From positions 182,078,571 to 182,142,570 of the forward strand of contig NC_081552.1 in the NCBI RefSeq assembly GCF_963082655.1: a stretch of DNA of 64,000 bases. Reading direction: 5' to 3'. Below, piece by piece: positions 22,588-34,041 of this stretch. The stretch is from Stomoxys calcitrans (taxonomy: Eukaryota; Arthropoda; Insecta; Diptera; Muscidae). A model generated the notes under the pieces. The model saw only the letters and a list, made by a program, of their open reading frames with translations. It made no database searches and was not told the DNA's origin. The stretch's first letter is position 1. Each line of letters opens with the position of its first letter. Both the position numbers and the translations under genes were made by a program.

Positions 22588-24643
22588 CTAGCTGACCCGG
22601 GCCCGCTCCGCTGCGCCTTCTATTACTTTATATGGAACCAAAGTTTCCTTGAAATATTTATTTTCGACAATTAAAGAGCTTTTAGTGAAATACCATGCTA
22701 CGAAAATAGTATATCGCTTGACTAATTGTTAAACAATATAAGGGCCTTTGTCCGAATCCCATATTATCCTTATTGGTCTACGAATTTAAGTGTGGATGTA
22801 AGGTGTACTCCACTCTTAAAATACTTCATTTCAGCCCGCTACTCTCATGATATCTGATTTAGGGGTGTTTTCGGGGGTGAGGTGGTTTCCCAGGCACTTG
22901 GCTCTGAAAAAATATCAGCATCGTGCTCTTCTTTCAAAAACTATTTATTTAAACCCCATATTGCCATTGGTTTAGGGAAGTTTACACGATGAGGCGTCCC
23001 CCAAAGACATGACCAAAAATAGGTTATCAAACTCGTTTTATAATCTTGAATACCACATATTGGCATTGGTCGAAAAAATTTTACCCTTTGGGGGGTGTTT
23101 TTGGGGAAGGGGTGATGCCCTAAATACATGGTCCTAAATTTTAATATCAAATTCGTATTCTACTCCCAAATACCTTTATTTGAGCCCCATATTGCGATGG
23201 TCACTAAAAAATGCTGCTTGTGGGGTATTCTGGGAAAGGGGTTGACCCCTAGAAAATTGGTCCCGAAAGTGGGTATCAATTCTTGCTCTACCCCCCAATA
23301 CCTTTCATTTAAGTTCCACATTGATATGGTCGCTAAATATGGCCGATTTAGGCGTGTTTTGGGGATTCGGATGGTCGCCCAAACACTAAGCCCGGAAAAT
23401 ATATCAGCAATGTCCTCTATTCTCATATATCTATATATCATTTATTTGAACCCCATATTGCCATTGGGCTCAAAATTGGATATCAAATTCGTTTTCTAAT
23501 CTCGTTTAAACTCCTTATAGCAAAAGTCATCAATTATATCCGGTTTGGGGTATTGGCCCTAAAAACTATAAATATTTAGTTCCACTCTCTTTACCACCCA
23601 AATTGTCTCGGTGAGCAAATACGTCCTATTTTGGGGTTGTTATGTTGTTGGGAAGTCCCCTAGACAGTTGGTCCCTAATGTTGATATCAGATACGTGGTC
23701 TACTCCCAAATACCTTTAATTTGAGCCCCATATTTTCATAGTCGGCAAACATGACCGGCTTGGAGGTGTTTTGAGGGATGATCGGCCACTCAGTGAGTTG
23801 GCCTTGGCAATATCGGATTCGTGTTCTACTCTAAAATAGCCCCATAGACACTTTTCCCAAATATTGATATCAGATTCGTGCTTTACTCCCAAAGACCTTT
23901 CATTTGAGCCCCATATGACTGTGGTCGTAAATTTGTCCCCTTTGGGGAATGTTTTTGGGAAAAGGCGGCCCCCCAAACACTTGATCTCATATTTGGATAT
24001 CAGATTCTAATTCTACACTCAAATAACTTTTATTGAAGCCCTATATTCCCATGGTCAGTAAATAAGTCATGTTTGGGGGGTGTTTTGGGGAAGGGGTCCA
24101 GATCAGATTCGTATTCTACTTGAGTCCCATATTGCCACGGTCGGTAAATATGTCCGATTTAGGGGTGTTTTGGGGGTTGGGGTGGTCCCCTAGCACTTGG
24201 TTCGACAATTGGATATCAGATTCATATTCTACTCGCAAATACCTTTCATTTGAGTCCCATATTGTCGTGATTGGTCTAAATATATGTTCGGTAGGTTTTA
24301 GTTTGGGGCGGCCCCCCTAGGTATCCCATCCGAAATTTGGATACCAAATTTTTATTTCTAGGGTACTATATGAGAGCACACAAAATTTCGCTTAAATCGC
24401 ACCACCCATCTCCGAGATCTGATGTTTCTGAAAATTAGGGTAAGGGGGAGGGTCCTCCCCCCCCTCCCCCCTTCAGATATCAAAAAATTTAGTACCCTAT
24501 TTTCACCACGGGATCATTATACACCATCTGTGAAAATTTCAAGAAAATCGGTTCTGCCGTTTCTGAATCTATAAGGAACACACAATCATACAAACAAACA
24601 AACAAACCTACAAACAAACACAAATTGATTTTTATATATAAGA
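22588..24643 (-). mobile_element. Complete Hel-A Helitron nested in Hel-C copy 1
   Basis: CTAG starts at 22588 after host A (22587); the element ends ...TTTTATATATAAGA at 24643 before host T (24644). Joining GTATCATA + TTCATAGTCTAGTCC restores a sequence of exactly the length seen uninterrupted in the paralogue near 59985-60015 (minus strand). No target duplication. The body has the CTAG-side segment, about 12 G-rich monomers and the TC-side AATCGGTTCTGCCGTTTCTG plus ACAAACA block. It is non-coding. Confidence 0.9.
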
Positions 24644-25043
24644 TTCATAGTCTAGTCCGGAATACCTTTCATTTGAGTCCCATATTTGTATTTACATCCA
24701 ATATTATTGTTTTGGGGGAGTTTTTGGGGTGGGACGACACTCCTCGCACACTTGACCACAATTTTTAATATCATATTCGTATTCTACTCCCCAATCCCTT
24801 TCATTTTATACCCATATTGTCCCTATCGGCTCACTTTTGATTTAAGTGGTATTTTTGGGGTAATGGGGGAGGGTCCGCCCTCTTCCAATATCAACAAACT
24901 AAAAAGCCTTTTCCTCCTTCCTGACCATTTTCGTAATCTTCTCCCAAATACCTTTCATTCGAGTCCCATATTGTCATTATCATCCATTACACCTATTTTA
25001 GGGGGTTTTGGGGTCGGGGCGGCCCCCAGTTACTTGGATCCAA

Positions 25044-26538
25044 TTTTTATACCCTCCACCATAAGATGGGGGGTATACTAATTTCGTCATTCTGTTTGTA
25101 ACTACTCGAAATATTCGTCTGAGACCCCATAAAGTATATATATTCTTGATCGTCGTGACATTTTATGTCGATCTAGCCATGTCCGTCCGTCTGTCCGTCC
25201 GTCCGTCCGTCCGTCTGTCTGTCGAAAGCACGCTAACTTCCGAAGGAGTAAAGCTAGCCGCTTGAAATTTTGCACAAATACTTCTTATTAGTGTAGGTCG
25301 GTTGGTATTGCAAATGGGCCATATCGGTCCATGTTTTGATATAGCTGCCGTATAAACCGATCTTGGGTCTTGACTTCTTGAGCCTCTAGAGTGGGCAACT
25401 CTTAACCGATTGGAATGAAATTTTGCACGTAGTGTTTTGCTATGATATCCAATAACTGTGCCAAGTATAGTACAAATCGGTCCATAACCTGATATAGCTG
25501 CCATATAAACCGATCTTGGGTCTTGACTTCTTGAGCCTCTAGCGTGCGCAATTCTTATCCGATCAGAATGAAATTTTGCACGACGTGTTTTGTTATGATA
25601 TCCAACAACTGTGCCAAGTATGGTTCAAATCGGTCCATAACCTGATATAGCTGCCATATAAACCAATCTTGGGTCTTGACTTCTTGAGCCTCTAGGGGGC
25701 GCAATTCTTATCCGAATGGAATGGAATTTCGCACGACATCTTTTGTTATGATACCCAACAACTATGCCAAGTATGGTTTAAATCGGTTCAAAACCTGATA
25801 TAGCTGTCATATAAACCGATCTTGGGTCTTGACTTCTTGAGCCTCTAGAGGGCACAATTCTTATCCGATTTGAATGAATTTTTGCACGAAGTATTTCGTT
25901 ATGATATCCAACAACTGTGCCAAGTATGGTTGAAATCGGTCCTTAACCTGATATAGCTGTGATATAAACAGATCTGGGGATTTGACTTCTTGAGCTTCTA
26001 GAGGGCGCAATTCCTATCCGATTTGGCTGAAATTTTGCATGACGTATTTTATTTTTACTTTCAACAACTGTGTCAAATAAGGTTCAAATCGGTTCATAAC
26101 CTGATATAGCTGTCATATAAACCGATCTGGGATCTTGACTTCTTGAGCCTATAGAAGTCGCATTTATTATCCGAATTGCCCGAAATTTTGTACGACGGAT
26201 TCTCTCACGACCATCAACAAACGTGTTTATTATGGTCTGAATCGGTCTATAGCCTGATACAGATCCCATATAAATCGTTCTCTCTATTTTACTTCGTGAG
26301 CCCCAATGGGCGCAATTTTTATACGAATTGGCTGAAATTTTACACAGGTCTCCAACATATAATATAATTGTGGTCCGAACCGGACCATATCTTGATATCG
26401 TTTTAATAGCAGAGCAACTCTTTTCTTATATCCTTTTTTGCCTAAGGAGAGATGCCGCGAAAAGAACTCGACAAATGCGATCGATGGTGGAGGGTATATA
26501 AGATTCGGCCCGGCCGAACTTAGCACGCTTTTACTTGT
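25044..26538 (+). mobile_element. Complete, well-preserved HINE (best example)
   Basis: 5' TATACCCTCCACCAT (25048-25062) matches perfectly, in inverse, ATGGTGGAGGGTATA (26485-26499). The (TA)n tract, core TTCTTGATCGTCGTGACA and (GTCY)n (25181-25222) follow the head. Seven to eight monomers succeed each other with the TCTTGGGTCT landmark at 25361, 25514, 25667 and 25820 and its equivalents at 25973, 26126 and 26279, always 153 bp. The tail has the hairpin TTCGGCCCGGCCGAA (26505-26519) and ...CTTTTACTTGT. It lies in the monomer array of the long Helitron. Confidence 0.92.
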
Positions 26539-26872
26539 TAATATGAAATTCGTAGTCTACTCTTGAATACCTTTTATTTGAATCGCATATTGTCCCGATC
26601 GGTTCACTTTTATTTTGGGATCGTACTTTTAGGGTAAGGGGGAGGGTCCGCCCCCTTCCATTATCAACAAATTCAAAAGCCTTTCTTTCTTCCTGACCAT
26701 TTTCGTAATCTACTCCCGAATACCTTTCATTCGAGACCCATATAGTGATTATCTGTGAAAATTTGGAAGAAATCGGTTCAGCCATTTTTGAGTCTATACG
26801 GAACAAACAAATTTACAAACCCACATACAAACAAACACAAATTCATTTATATATATTTATAGATAGATAGGA

Positions 26873-28836
26873 TAGCTGAACCCGGCCCGCTTCGCTGCGC
26901 TTCCTTTTACACCAGTTATAATTCATAACTTTCTTTTTAATTACTCTTCTTTGCATTCACTATACGTATATATCTTGCGGTCATGTTTTTATAGAACTTT
27001 TGGACTATTGTGGAATCTTGTCCCAGGGTAAGAGGGTTAAACAAATAATACCGAAAACAGTCAAAGGTTAGTTCCTTTATTTCATTTATTCGAAGGACAG
27101 ACAACTTGTCAAAACAGTAGTGAAAAGCATATGACTTTGAACACACTCTCCTGTACCTCTCGCGCTCTTCTCTGATCTTTGTTCGGGTTTACTTGGCTAC
27201 TAGAATAATTTCTATCTCCCACTAGATGGCGCCTACTCTCCAAAAGCTCTGATTATGTGTACGTTCGTTGAGCCTTTCCCTCTAACAGTTTAACACAAAC
27301 TTGGATATTCGCACTCCACTAAATAAAGTTTTATCTATGGCAAAGATAGCCGCTTAAACTACATGAAACACCTATTGTTAGGGCCCGTCTTAGGGTGGGA
27401 AATCTAAAAAATAATACAGCAAAAAACCACAACGAAATTCTATACCTATCCTATACTTTATTTTTATACCCTCCACCATAAGATGGGGGGTATACTAATT
27501 TCGTCATTCTGTTTGTAACTACTCGAAATATTCTTCTGAGACCCCATAAAGTATATATATTCTTGATCGTCGCGACATTTTATGTCGATCTAGCCATGTC
27601 CGTCCGTCTGTCCGTCCGTCCGTCCGTCCGTCCGTCCGTCCGTCTGTCTGTCGAAAGCACGCTAACTTCCGAAGGAGTAAAGCTAGCCGCTTGAAATTTT
27701 GCACAAATACTTCTTATTAGTGTAGGTCGGTTGGTATTGTAAATGGACCATATCGGTCCATGTTTTGATATAGCTGCCATATAAACCGATCTAGGGTCTT
27801 GAATTCTTGAGCCTCTAGAGCGCGCACTTCTTATCCGATTGGAATGAAATTTTGCACGACGTGTTTTCTTATGATATCCAACAATTGTGCCAAGTATGGT
27901 TCAAATCGGTCCATAACCTGATATAGCTGCCATATAAACCGATCTTGGGTCTTGACTTCTTGAGCCTCTAGCGTGCGCAATTCTTATCCGATCGGAATGA
28001 AACTTTGCACGACGTGTTTTGTTATGATATCCAACAACTGTACCAAGTATGGTTCAAATCGGTCCATAGCCTCTAGATTGCGCAATTCTTATCCGATTTG
28101 CCTAAAATTTTGTACGACGGATTCTCCCATGACCATCAACATACGTGTTTATTATGGTCTGAATCGGTCTATAGCCCGATACATCACCCATATAAATCCA
28201 TCTCTCTATTTTACTTCTTGAGCCCCCAAAGGGCGCAATTCTTATTCGAATTGGCTGACATTTTACACAGGTCTCCAACATATAATTTAATTGTGGTCCA
28301 AACCGGACCATATCTTAATATCGCTCTAATAGCAGAGCAAATCTTCTCTTATATCTTTTTTGCCTAAGAAGAGATGCCGGGAAAAGAACTCGACAAATGC
28401 GATCCATGGTGGAGGGTATATAAGATTCGGCCCGGCCGAACTTAGCACGCTTTGACTTGTTATTTATTTTACGGACCGATAGGTTGCCATAACAAAGATA
28501 AATGCTGCATGATCAATTTTTATCACTCTGTCCTCTCTCTGTTCGTAGTGGCGTCTCCATTCAGTTGATCCATTTGCAAACAGAGTAGATGGCCCTTACT
28601 TAAATGTTAGTACTGCCGTCGATAAGGGAAAGGTTTAGACTTTAATACCCAAAAGTTCTCCGTTCCATGTCGCCCCGGTTGCTTTCGCAATCACATATAC
28701 ACGACTGAGAATTTTACATTTCTCCCATCTGTTACACCTTTTTTGAACATAGGTAATGAGTGTATAGATTTCCTTTGTCTATGCTGCTACTCGCTTGGAG
28801 CGGCTTAGTGCCTATAATGTTGATCATGATGTGGTA
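26873..28836 (-). mobile_element. Long Helitron Hel-C copy 2, partial
   Basis: It begins directly at the TC end of copy 1 with TAGCTGAACCCGGCCCGCTTCG (the C of CTAG is lost). The interior matches copy 1 but skips the segment equivalent to about 19945-21270 (HINE, MITE and flanks): AGATGGCGCC runs straight into TACTCTCCAAAAGCTC. A HINE (27461-28460) interrupts it. Similarity ends near 28836, where an oppositely oriented Helitron starts. Confidence 0.8.
27461..28460 (+). mobile_element. Complete HINE, close relative of the one at 25044
   Basis: The head and tail are almost identical to 25044-26538, including perfect 15-bp subterminal inverted repeats and the TTCGGCCCGGCCGAA hairpin. The (GTCY)n tract is longer (27598-27652). 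About 500 bp of monomers are missing, with a join inside TCCATAGCCTCTAG that is not at a monomer boundary, so this looks like a deletion rather than unequal exchange. It splits Hel-C copy 2 between CTATACTTTA and TATTTATTTTACGG; copy 1 (about 21480) shows the unsplit sequence. Confidence 0.9.
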
Positions 28837-29993
28837 GGACATATTTGCTGACTTTTGCAATAAGGAGTTTAAATGAGATTAGAAAACGAATTTGATATCC
28901 AATTTTGAGGCCAATGGCAATATGGGGTTGAAATAAATGATATAAAGATATATGAGAATAGATCACGTTGCTGATATATTTTCCGGGCTTGGATTTTTCC
29001 AATCCCCAAAACACCCCTAAATCGGGCATATTTACTGACCATGTCAATGTGGATCTTAAATGAAAGGTATTGGGGGTAGAGCAAGAATTTATACCCAACC
29101 AATTTTCTGGGGTATACCCGTTTTCCAAAATACCCCACAAACATCAATTTTTTACTGACCATCGCAATATGGGGCTCAAATGAAGGTATTTGGGAGTAGA
29201 ATACGAATTTGATATCCAAATGTAGGACCATGTATTTAGGGCATCACCCCTTCCCCAAAGGGTAAAAATTTGAAATTAGAAAACGAATTTGATTACCTAT
29301 TTTGGGGCCATGTGTTTGGGGGACGCCTCATCGTGTAAACTCCCCTAAACCAATGGCAATATGGGGTTTAAATAAATGGTATTTGAGATCACAGCACGAT
29401 GCTGATATTTTTTCAGGGCCAAGTGTCTGGGGGACCACCTTACCCCGAAAACAACCCTAAATCAGATAACATGAGAATATCGGGCTGAAATAAAATATTT
29501 TAAGAATGGAGTACACCTTACATCCAAACTTAAATTCGTAGACCAAAAAAGATCATATGGGATTCTGATAAAGGCTTATTACTTAAAAGACCCCAACCCC
29601 AAAACCCCCTAAAAAAAGGTTTTTTTTGGACGATCGTGGCAATATGGGACTCAAATGAAAGATATTCGGGAGTAGATTGCGAATATGGGCTGGAAGGAGA
29701 AATAGGCTTTATAGTTTGTTGATTTCGGAAGGCCGGACCCTCCACCTTTATCCGAAAACACCACCCAAAATCAAAAGTGGACCGATCGGGACAATATGGG
29801 TATCAAATGAAAGGTAGTAGAAAATGGAACACGAATATGGTATTAAAATTTGGATCGAAGAACCCATCGGACCGCCCCAACCCTAAAATTCCGCCAAACA
29901 GCCATATTGGGCGTTCATGTCAATATGGGTCTCAAATGAAAAGTATTCGGGACTAGATTACGAATCTGGCATACAAAATCAGATCGAAGAATA

Positions 29994-30007
29994 GGGGGGG
30001 GGGGGGG
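29994..30007. repeat. 14-nt G run in a Helitron monomer
   Basis: Fourteen consecutive G within a G-rich monomer, an expansion of the usual GGGGG of the unit. Confidence 0.9.
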
Positions 30008-30884
30008 ACCCCCTTCCCACCAAAAACGCTTTAAATAGGCATATGACCCATCATGACTATAGGGGACTCGATATTTTTTTTGTTCTCTAGAATCAAAAAC
30101 GGCAGAACCGGTCTTCTTAATATTTTTACAGATTGTGTCAGGAAACATAGGCTATATATTTTTTAGATGTCGGATGAAGGCGTTCCCTCCCGCTTACCCC
30201 AACAACGCCATCCAAAACCAAAAGTCGACCGATAGGCACAATATGGGTGTCAAATGAAAGGTATTGGTGACTAGAAAGAGAATATCGTATTAAAATTTTG
30301 GTCCAAGTACCCAGCGGGCCTCCCCAATCCAAAAACTCCTCTAAACAGATATATTCGACGTTCATGTCAATGTGGTCCTCAAATGAAAAGTATTTGACAG
30401 TGGATTACAAATATGGCATAAAAAATAAGGTCCAAATAATGGGGAGTCGTCCCACCTCCAAGTACCCCAAATGGGCATATTAGCTGACCATGTCTATATG
30501 GGACTCAAATGAAAGGTATTTGGGAGTAGATTACGAATAAAATTTAAGTTCAAGTCTAGGTGGCGCCTTTCTTTCCAAAAATAAGTCAAATAGGTGACAA
30601 TATGGGACTCAAATGAAAGGTATATGAGAGTAGAAAACGAATTTGATATTCCAGTTTGAAGCCAAGTGTTTGGGGGTACGTCCTAAAGCGCCGAATTTAT
30701 TTATTTACCGATCATGCCATTATGGGGCTCATATAAAATGTATTTGAAAGTTGGGCACGAAGCGTATATTTATATTAAGGGCCAAGTGTCTCTCTTAAGC
30801 GGAAATATTTACTAATACGATAATATAGGACCCAAAAGAAAGGTATTTGGGAGTGGAGAAAAATGTACCCAGAAACCGAGAAGG

Positions 30885-31120
30885 GGCACACTTCTCGCAC
30901 ATCAATGTAAGCTTTTCGATTCAAGTTTTAACTCAATGATTAGGGACTTTTTTTTATAGCCGCGACCGAATGCGGTGCCGCAGTGCGACAACTCTTTGGC
31001 GAGAATTACATGACCATGCATGGCAAATTTAAATGCATGGCTTTAAATTTTGTCCGATGTTATCGCTAGGATTTGAACGCAAGCGTTCAGCGTTATAGGC
31101 GGACATAGACTACAGTGGCA
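30885..31120 (-). mobile_element. SINE carried inside a Hel-A Helitron
   Basis: On the minus strand: TATGTCCGCCTATAACGCTGAACGCTTGCGTTCAAATCC (tRNA-like head), then ATGCATGGTCATGTAATTC, GTCGCACTGCGGCACC, TTGAGTTAAAACTTGAAT and TTGATGTGCGAGAAGTG. The insertion point in the Helitron (after ...GGTTGCGACACTTCACCCTGAA) is the same as at 18795, which marks a SINE-bearing Helitron subfamily. Confidence 0.8.
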
Positions 31121-31214
31121 CGAACTCGATATACACATTCAGGGTGAAGTGTCGCAACCTAAATAATATTAGAGAGTTAAAGAAGGCGCAGCGGAGCGGG
31201 CCTGGTTCGGCTAG

Positions 31215-31430
31215 TAGTTAATATAAATTTAGTATTTGAGATATGATAGCATTGGAATGGATGATAGTGAGTTATTATTATTCTGGTCGCCCTAGAATAA
31301 GGTGGATGAGAAATAGAAGGCGATAAAAAAAAAAACAGAGAAACACCATTTCACGATCCAAGATAGAAAAAAACCAATGCACAAGACAAAAATGTACTAG
31401 CACGAGCATGGTTCTTTCAACCACTCCAGC
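31215..31430. other. Short unassigned stretch
   Basis: A+T-rich sequence containing an A run. Nothing recognised. Confidence 0.4.
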
Positions 31431-31489
31431 CTCTACAAAACTCCAGAGTGACAGGAGGACCAGGTGCCTGGAGGGAATCTAGACATGGA

Positions 31490-31597
31490 AAGAGCTTTTC
31501 ACCTGTTACTCTATATCTGCTCCTTTCAATGGCGGGGTAGTGGCGCAAAATATGCTCGACCGTCTCCAACTCCTTCTCGTCATTGCATACCTGATTG
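31490..31597 (-). pseudogene. LINE C-terminal zinc-finger fragment
   Basis: The minus strand reads QVCNDEKELETVEHILRHYPA, in the style of the C-terminal C-x2-C...H finger of RNase H-bearing LINEs, followed by degenerate sequence. It differs from both LINE-alpha and LINE-beta fingers, so it is a third family or a distant copy. It is joined head-on to the LINE-beta fragment at 31598. Confidence 0.55.
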
Positions 31598-32207
31598 TTG
31601 CAGATCTCTTAACGAGATGACTGAACAGTTCAAAATTCACATGTTCTGGTTGCCAAACCACAGAAATATCCCAGGGAATTGTAGAGCTTTCCACATTTCA
31701 GGGTAACTGCAATTAATGGGTATGCCTCTAGCGATATGAAAGCAAAGCCTTCCAGATCATTTTCGAAGGGCAACGAATGACAGATGGTTACAAAGTGCGG
31801 GTTGTGGCACATCAAAATTATGTGGTCCAATCTAAACTGCTAGACTTTCGCTTTACTGTCACTGTTATTGTGTTAATCAGTCTGTTATTGTGTCCGTCAT
31901 GGCCGGTGGACTGATCGGAAAACATGTTGACAGACTAAAGGTTGCAAGTAACAGCGACGTTTGCAGAAGCTGTGAGGACATCGATGAAGAAGAGACTGCT
32001 GTGTGTGTGGCCCGCAATGGCAGTCAGAAGGATTTCAACTTTATGTTCTAATTTCATTGAGAACTTGTCTGATTTAGAGGATGTGAACTTTCGAAAATCG
32101 TTTGGCTAGTTAAAGCAATTTGAATGGTTCAACGATTGGAACTAGAAAACGAAAACGTCTACGTGAATCTTAAAGCAGACTGCCACTTAAACCTTACCTA
32201 GCCAAAC
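31598..32207 (+). mobile_element. LINE-beta 3' fragment
   Basis: It starts in RNase H (RSLNEMTEQFKIHMFWLPNH, about 31605-31665) and follows the 3' region of the copy at 36211-37970: CACATCAAAATTATGTGG, ACAGACTAAAGGTTGC, CATTGAGAACTTGTCTGATTTAG and the end GAAAACGTCTACGTGAATCTTAAAGCAGACTGCC. Frames are broken. Confidence 0.8.
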
Positions 32208-32238
32208 TTCTTCATATGTCCCCTAAACTCATACAAAA

Positions 32239-34041
32239 ATTTTTTTACACCCACCACTGAAAGATGGGGGTATATTCATTTTGTCATTCCGTTTGCAACA
32301 CATCAAAATATTCAATTCCGACTCTAAAAGGTCAATATTCTTGATCGTCGTAAAAATCTTAGAGGATCTAGCCATGTCCGTCCGTCTGTCAGTTGAAATC
32401 ACGCTACACTCTTTGCAAATGAAGATACTGAGCTGAATCTTTGCACGGGTTCTTTCTTTCCCTATAGGCAGGTTAAGTTTGAAGATGGTCTCTGTCATTT
32501 TAATATAGCTCCCATATAGACCGATCCGCCGGTTAAAAGTCTCGGGCCATAAAAGCCACATTTATTATCCGATTTCGGTGATATACGTTTTCAATACGCC
32601 CGAGATCGGTTAAGGCTTGGATATAGCTGTCTTATAGACCGATCTCTCGATTTAAGGTTTTTGGTTCCATAAAAAGCGCATTTATTATCCGATGTCGCCG
32701 AAATTGGGAACAGTGAGTTGAGTTAGGTCGTTCAACATCCTTTTTCAATTTGGCCCTAATCGGTCCAGATTTGGATATAGCTGTTATATAGATCGATCTC
32801 TCGATTTGAGGTCTTGGGGCCATAAAAGGGGCATTTATCGTCCGATGATGCCGAAATTCCGGACATTGAGTTGTGTTAGGCCAGTCGACATCCTTATTTA
32901 TTTTGCATAGATCGGTCCAGATTTGAATATAGCTGCCATATAGATCGATTTCTCGATTTAAAGTCTTGGGTCCATAAATGGCGCATTTATTGTCCGATTT
33001 CGCTGCAATTTTAGACAGCGCGTTGTGTTAGGCTCCTCGGCATCCTTCGTCAATTTGGCCCAGATTGGTCCAGATTTGTATATAGCTGTCATATAACCGA
33101 TCTCTCGATTTAAGGTTTTGGGCGCATAAAAGGCGCATTTATTGTCCGATGTCGCCGAAATTTGGACAGTGAGTTGTGTTAGGCACCTCAATATCTATCT
33201 GCCTCGACATCCTTGCTTAATTTGATCTAGATTGGTACAGTGTAAGATATAGCTGCTCATAAAAGGCGCATTTATAGTCAATGGGACAATGACATCCTCG
33301 ACATCCTTGTTTAATTTGGCCCAGATTGTTCCAGATTTGGATATGGCTGTCATATTGACCTTTCGATTGTAGGTTTTAGACCCATAGACGGTGAATTTAA
33401 TGACAGATTTCATTGAAATCAGGCACAATGAGACGCGTTAGCCCCTTCGACATTTGTACTGAATATGGTTAAAATCGGTCTATATTTCGACATGACTGCT
33501 ATATAGAACTATTTCTCAGTTTAGGGTTTTAGGCCCATAACATGTGTAGTTTTGTTGAAATTTTGGTATATGGAGTTGTGTTATGCTTCTCGACATTCCT
33601 GTCCAATACGGCCCAGATCAGTCCAGATTTGGATATAGCTACCATGTATACCAATCTCCCGAGTTTAGGTTTTAGGCCCATAAAAGTCTAATTTGTTAAT
33701 GTATTTCGCTGAAATTTCGCAAAACGTGTTCTGCTAGGCCCTTCGATATTCGTACCGTGTATGGTAAATATCGGGCTTTATTTGGATAAAGCTGTCATAT
33801 ATACCGATCTCCCAATTAAAGATCTTGGGACAATAAAAGCACATTTATTACTCGATTTCGCTTAAATTTTACACAGTGGGCTGTATAAGGTTATTCGGTA
33901 TTAATATCCAGTATGGTTCAGATCGGTCTATAGATGTATATAGCTGGCATGTAAATATGTACATATACCGATCTCCTGATTTCAAGTCGTAGGCTTTTAA
34001 AAGATGCCCGATGAGTTGGGTACAATGAGCTGTGTTACACC
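32239..34041 (+). mobile_element. HINE, CCACCAC subfamily, 3' truncated by a LINE
   Basis: Head ACACCCACCACTGAAAGATGGGGG, core TTCTTGATCGTCGTAAAA, GTCCGTCCGTCTGTC, then about ten monomers with GATATAGCTGCCATATAGA, GGCGCATTTATTGTCCGATTTCGC and TTGTGTTAGGC. GCATTT landmarks at 32678, 32831, 32983 and 33135 are 153, 152 and 152 bp apart; later units have deletions. It stops where a LINE-alpha tail begins. Confidence 0.85.

Larger units (their letters stand above)
19577..26872 (-). mobile_element. Long Helitron Hel-C copy 1, with nested elements
   Basis: The minus-strand 3' end (CTAG, 19577-19580; then CTGAACCCGACCCGCTTCGC) abuts the TC end of the preceding Helitron. A non-coding interior runs to about 22380 and contains a HINE and a MITE. 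G-rich monomers follow, interrupted by a complete Hel-A (22588-24643) and a HINE (25044-26538). The TC-side block resumes at 26539 with TTCAGCCATTTTTGAGTCTATACGG and ACAAACAAACACAAATTC and ends near 26872. Without insertions the element is about 3 kb. No Rep/helicase is encoded. The empty sites of both later insertions can be read from paralogues in this window. Confidence 0.8.
28837..31214 (+). mobile_element. Hel-A Helitron(s), opposite orientation, carrying a SINE
   Basis: The 3' end is CGGAGCGGGCCTGG...CTAG (31211-31214) followed by T. 28837-29567 is an inverted counterpart of 22741-23530; 29568-30884 is a further set of monomers (AATATGGGACTCAAATGAAAGG). A SINE lies at 30885-31120, just inside the CTAG end. 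The part boundary near 29570 suggests two joined Helitrons. A TC end was not identified. Confidence 0.78.

Noticed and set aside
25163..25504. 113-codon minus-strand frame with AAISGYGPI and RTDGRTDG repeats, and similar frames at 27580, 42503, 11519, 16166, 20695, 32632 and 41192
   Set aside because: These translate HINE monomers and the (GTCY)n tract. Frames stay open because 153 is a multiple of three and the tetranucleotide repeat avoids stops. No starts, codon bias or domain supports a protein.
25300..26500. Regular direct repeats resembling a CRISPR array
   Set aside because: Units are 153 bp with gradual divergence along their whole length, no short invariant repeat and unique spacers, and a eukaryotic transposon context.
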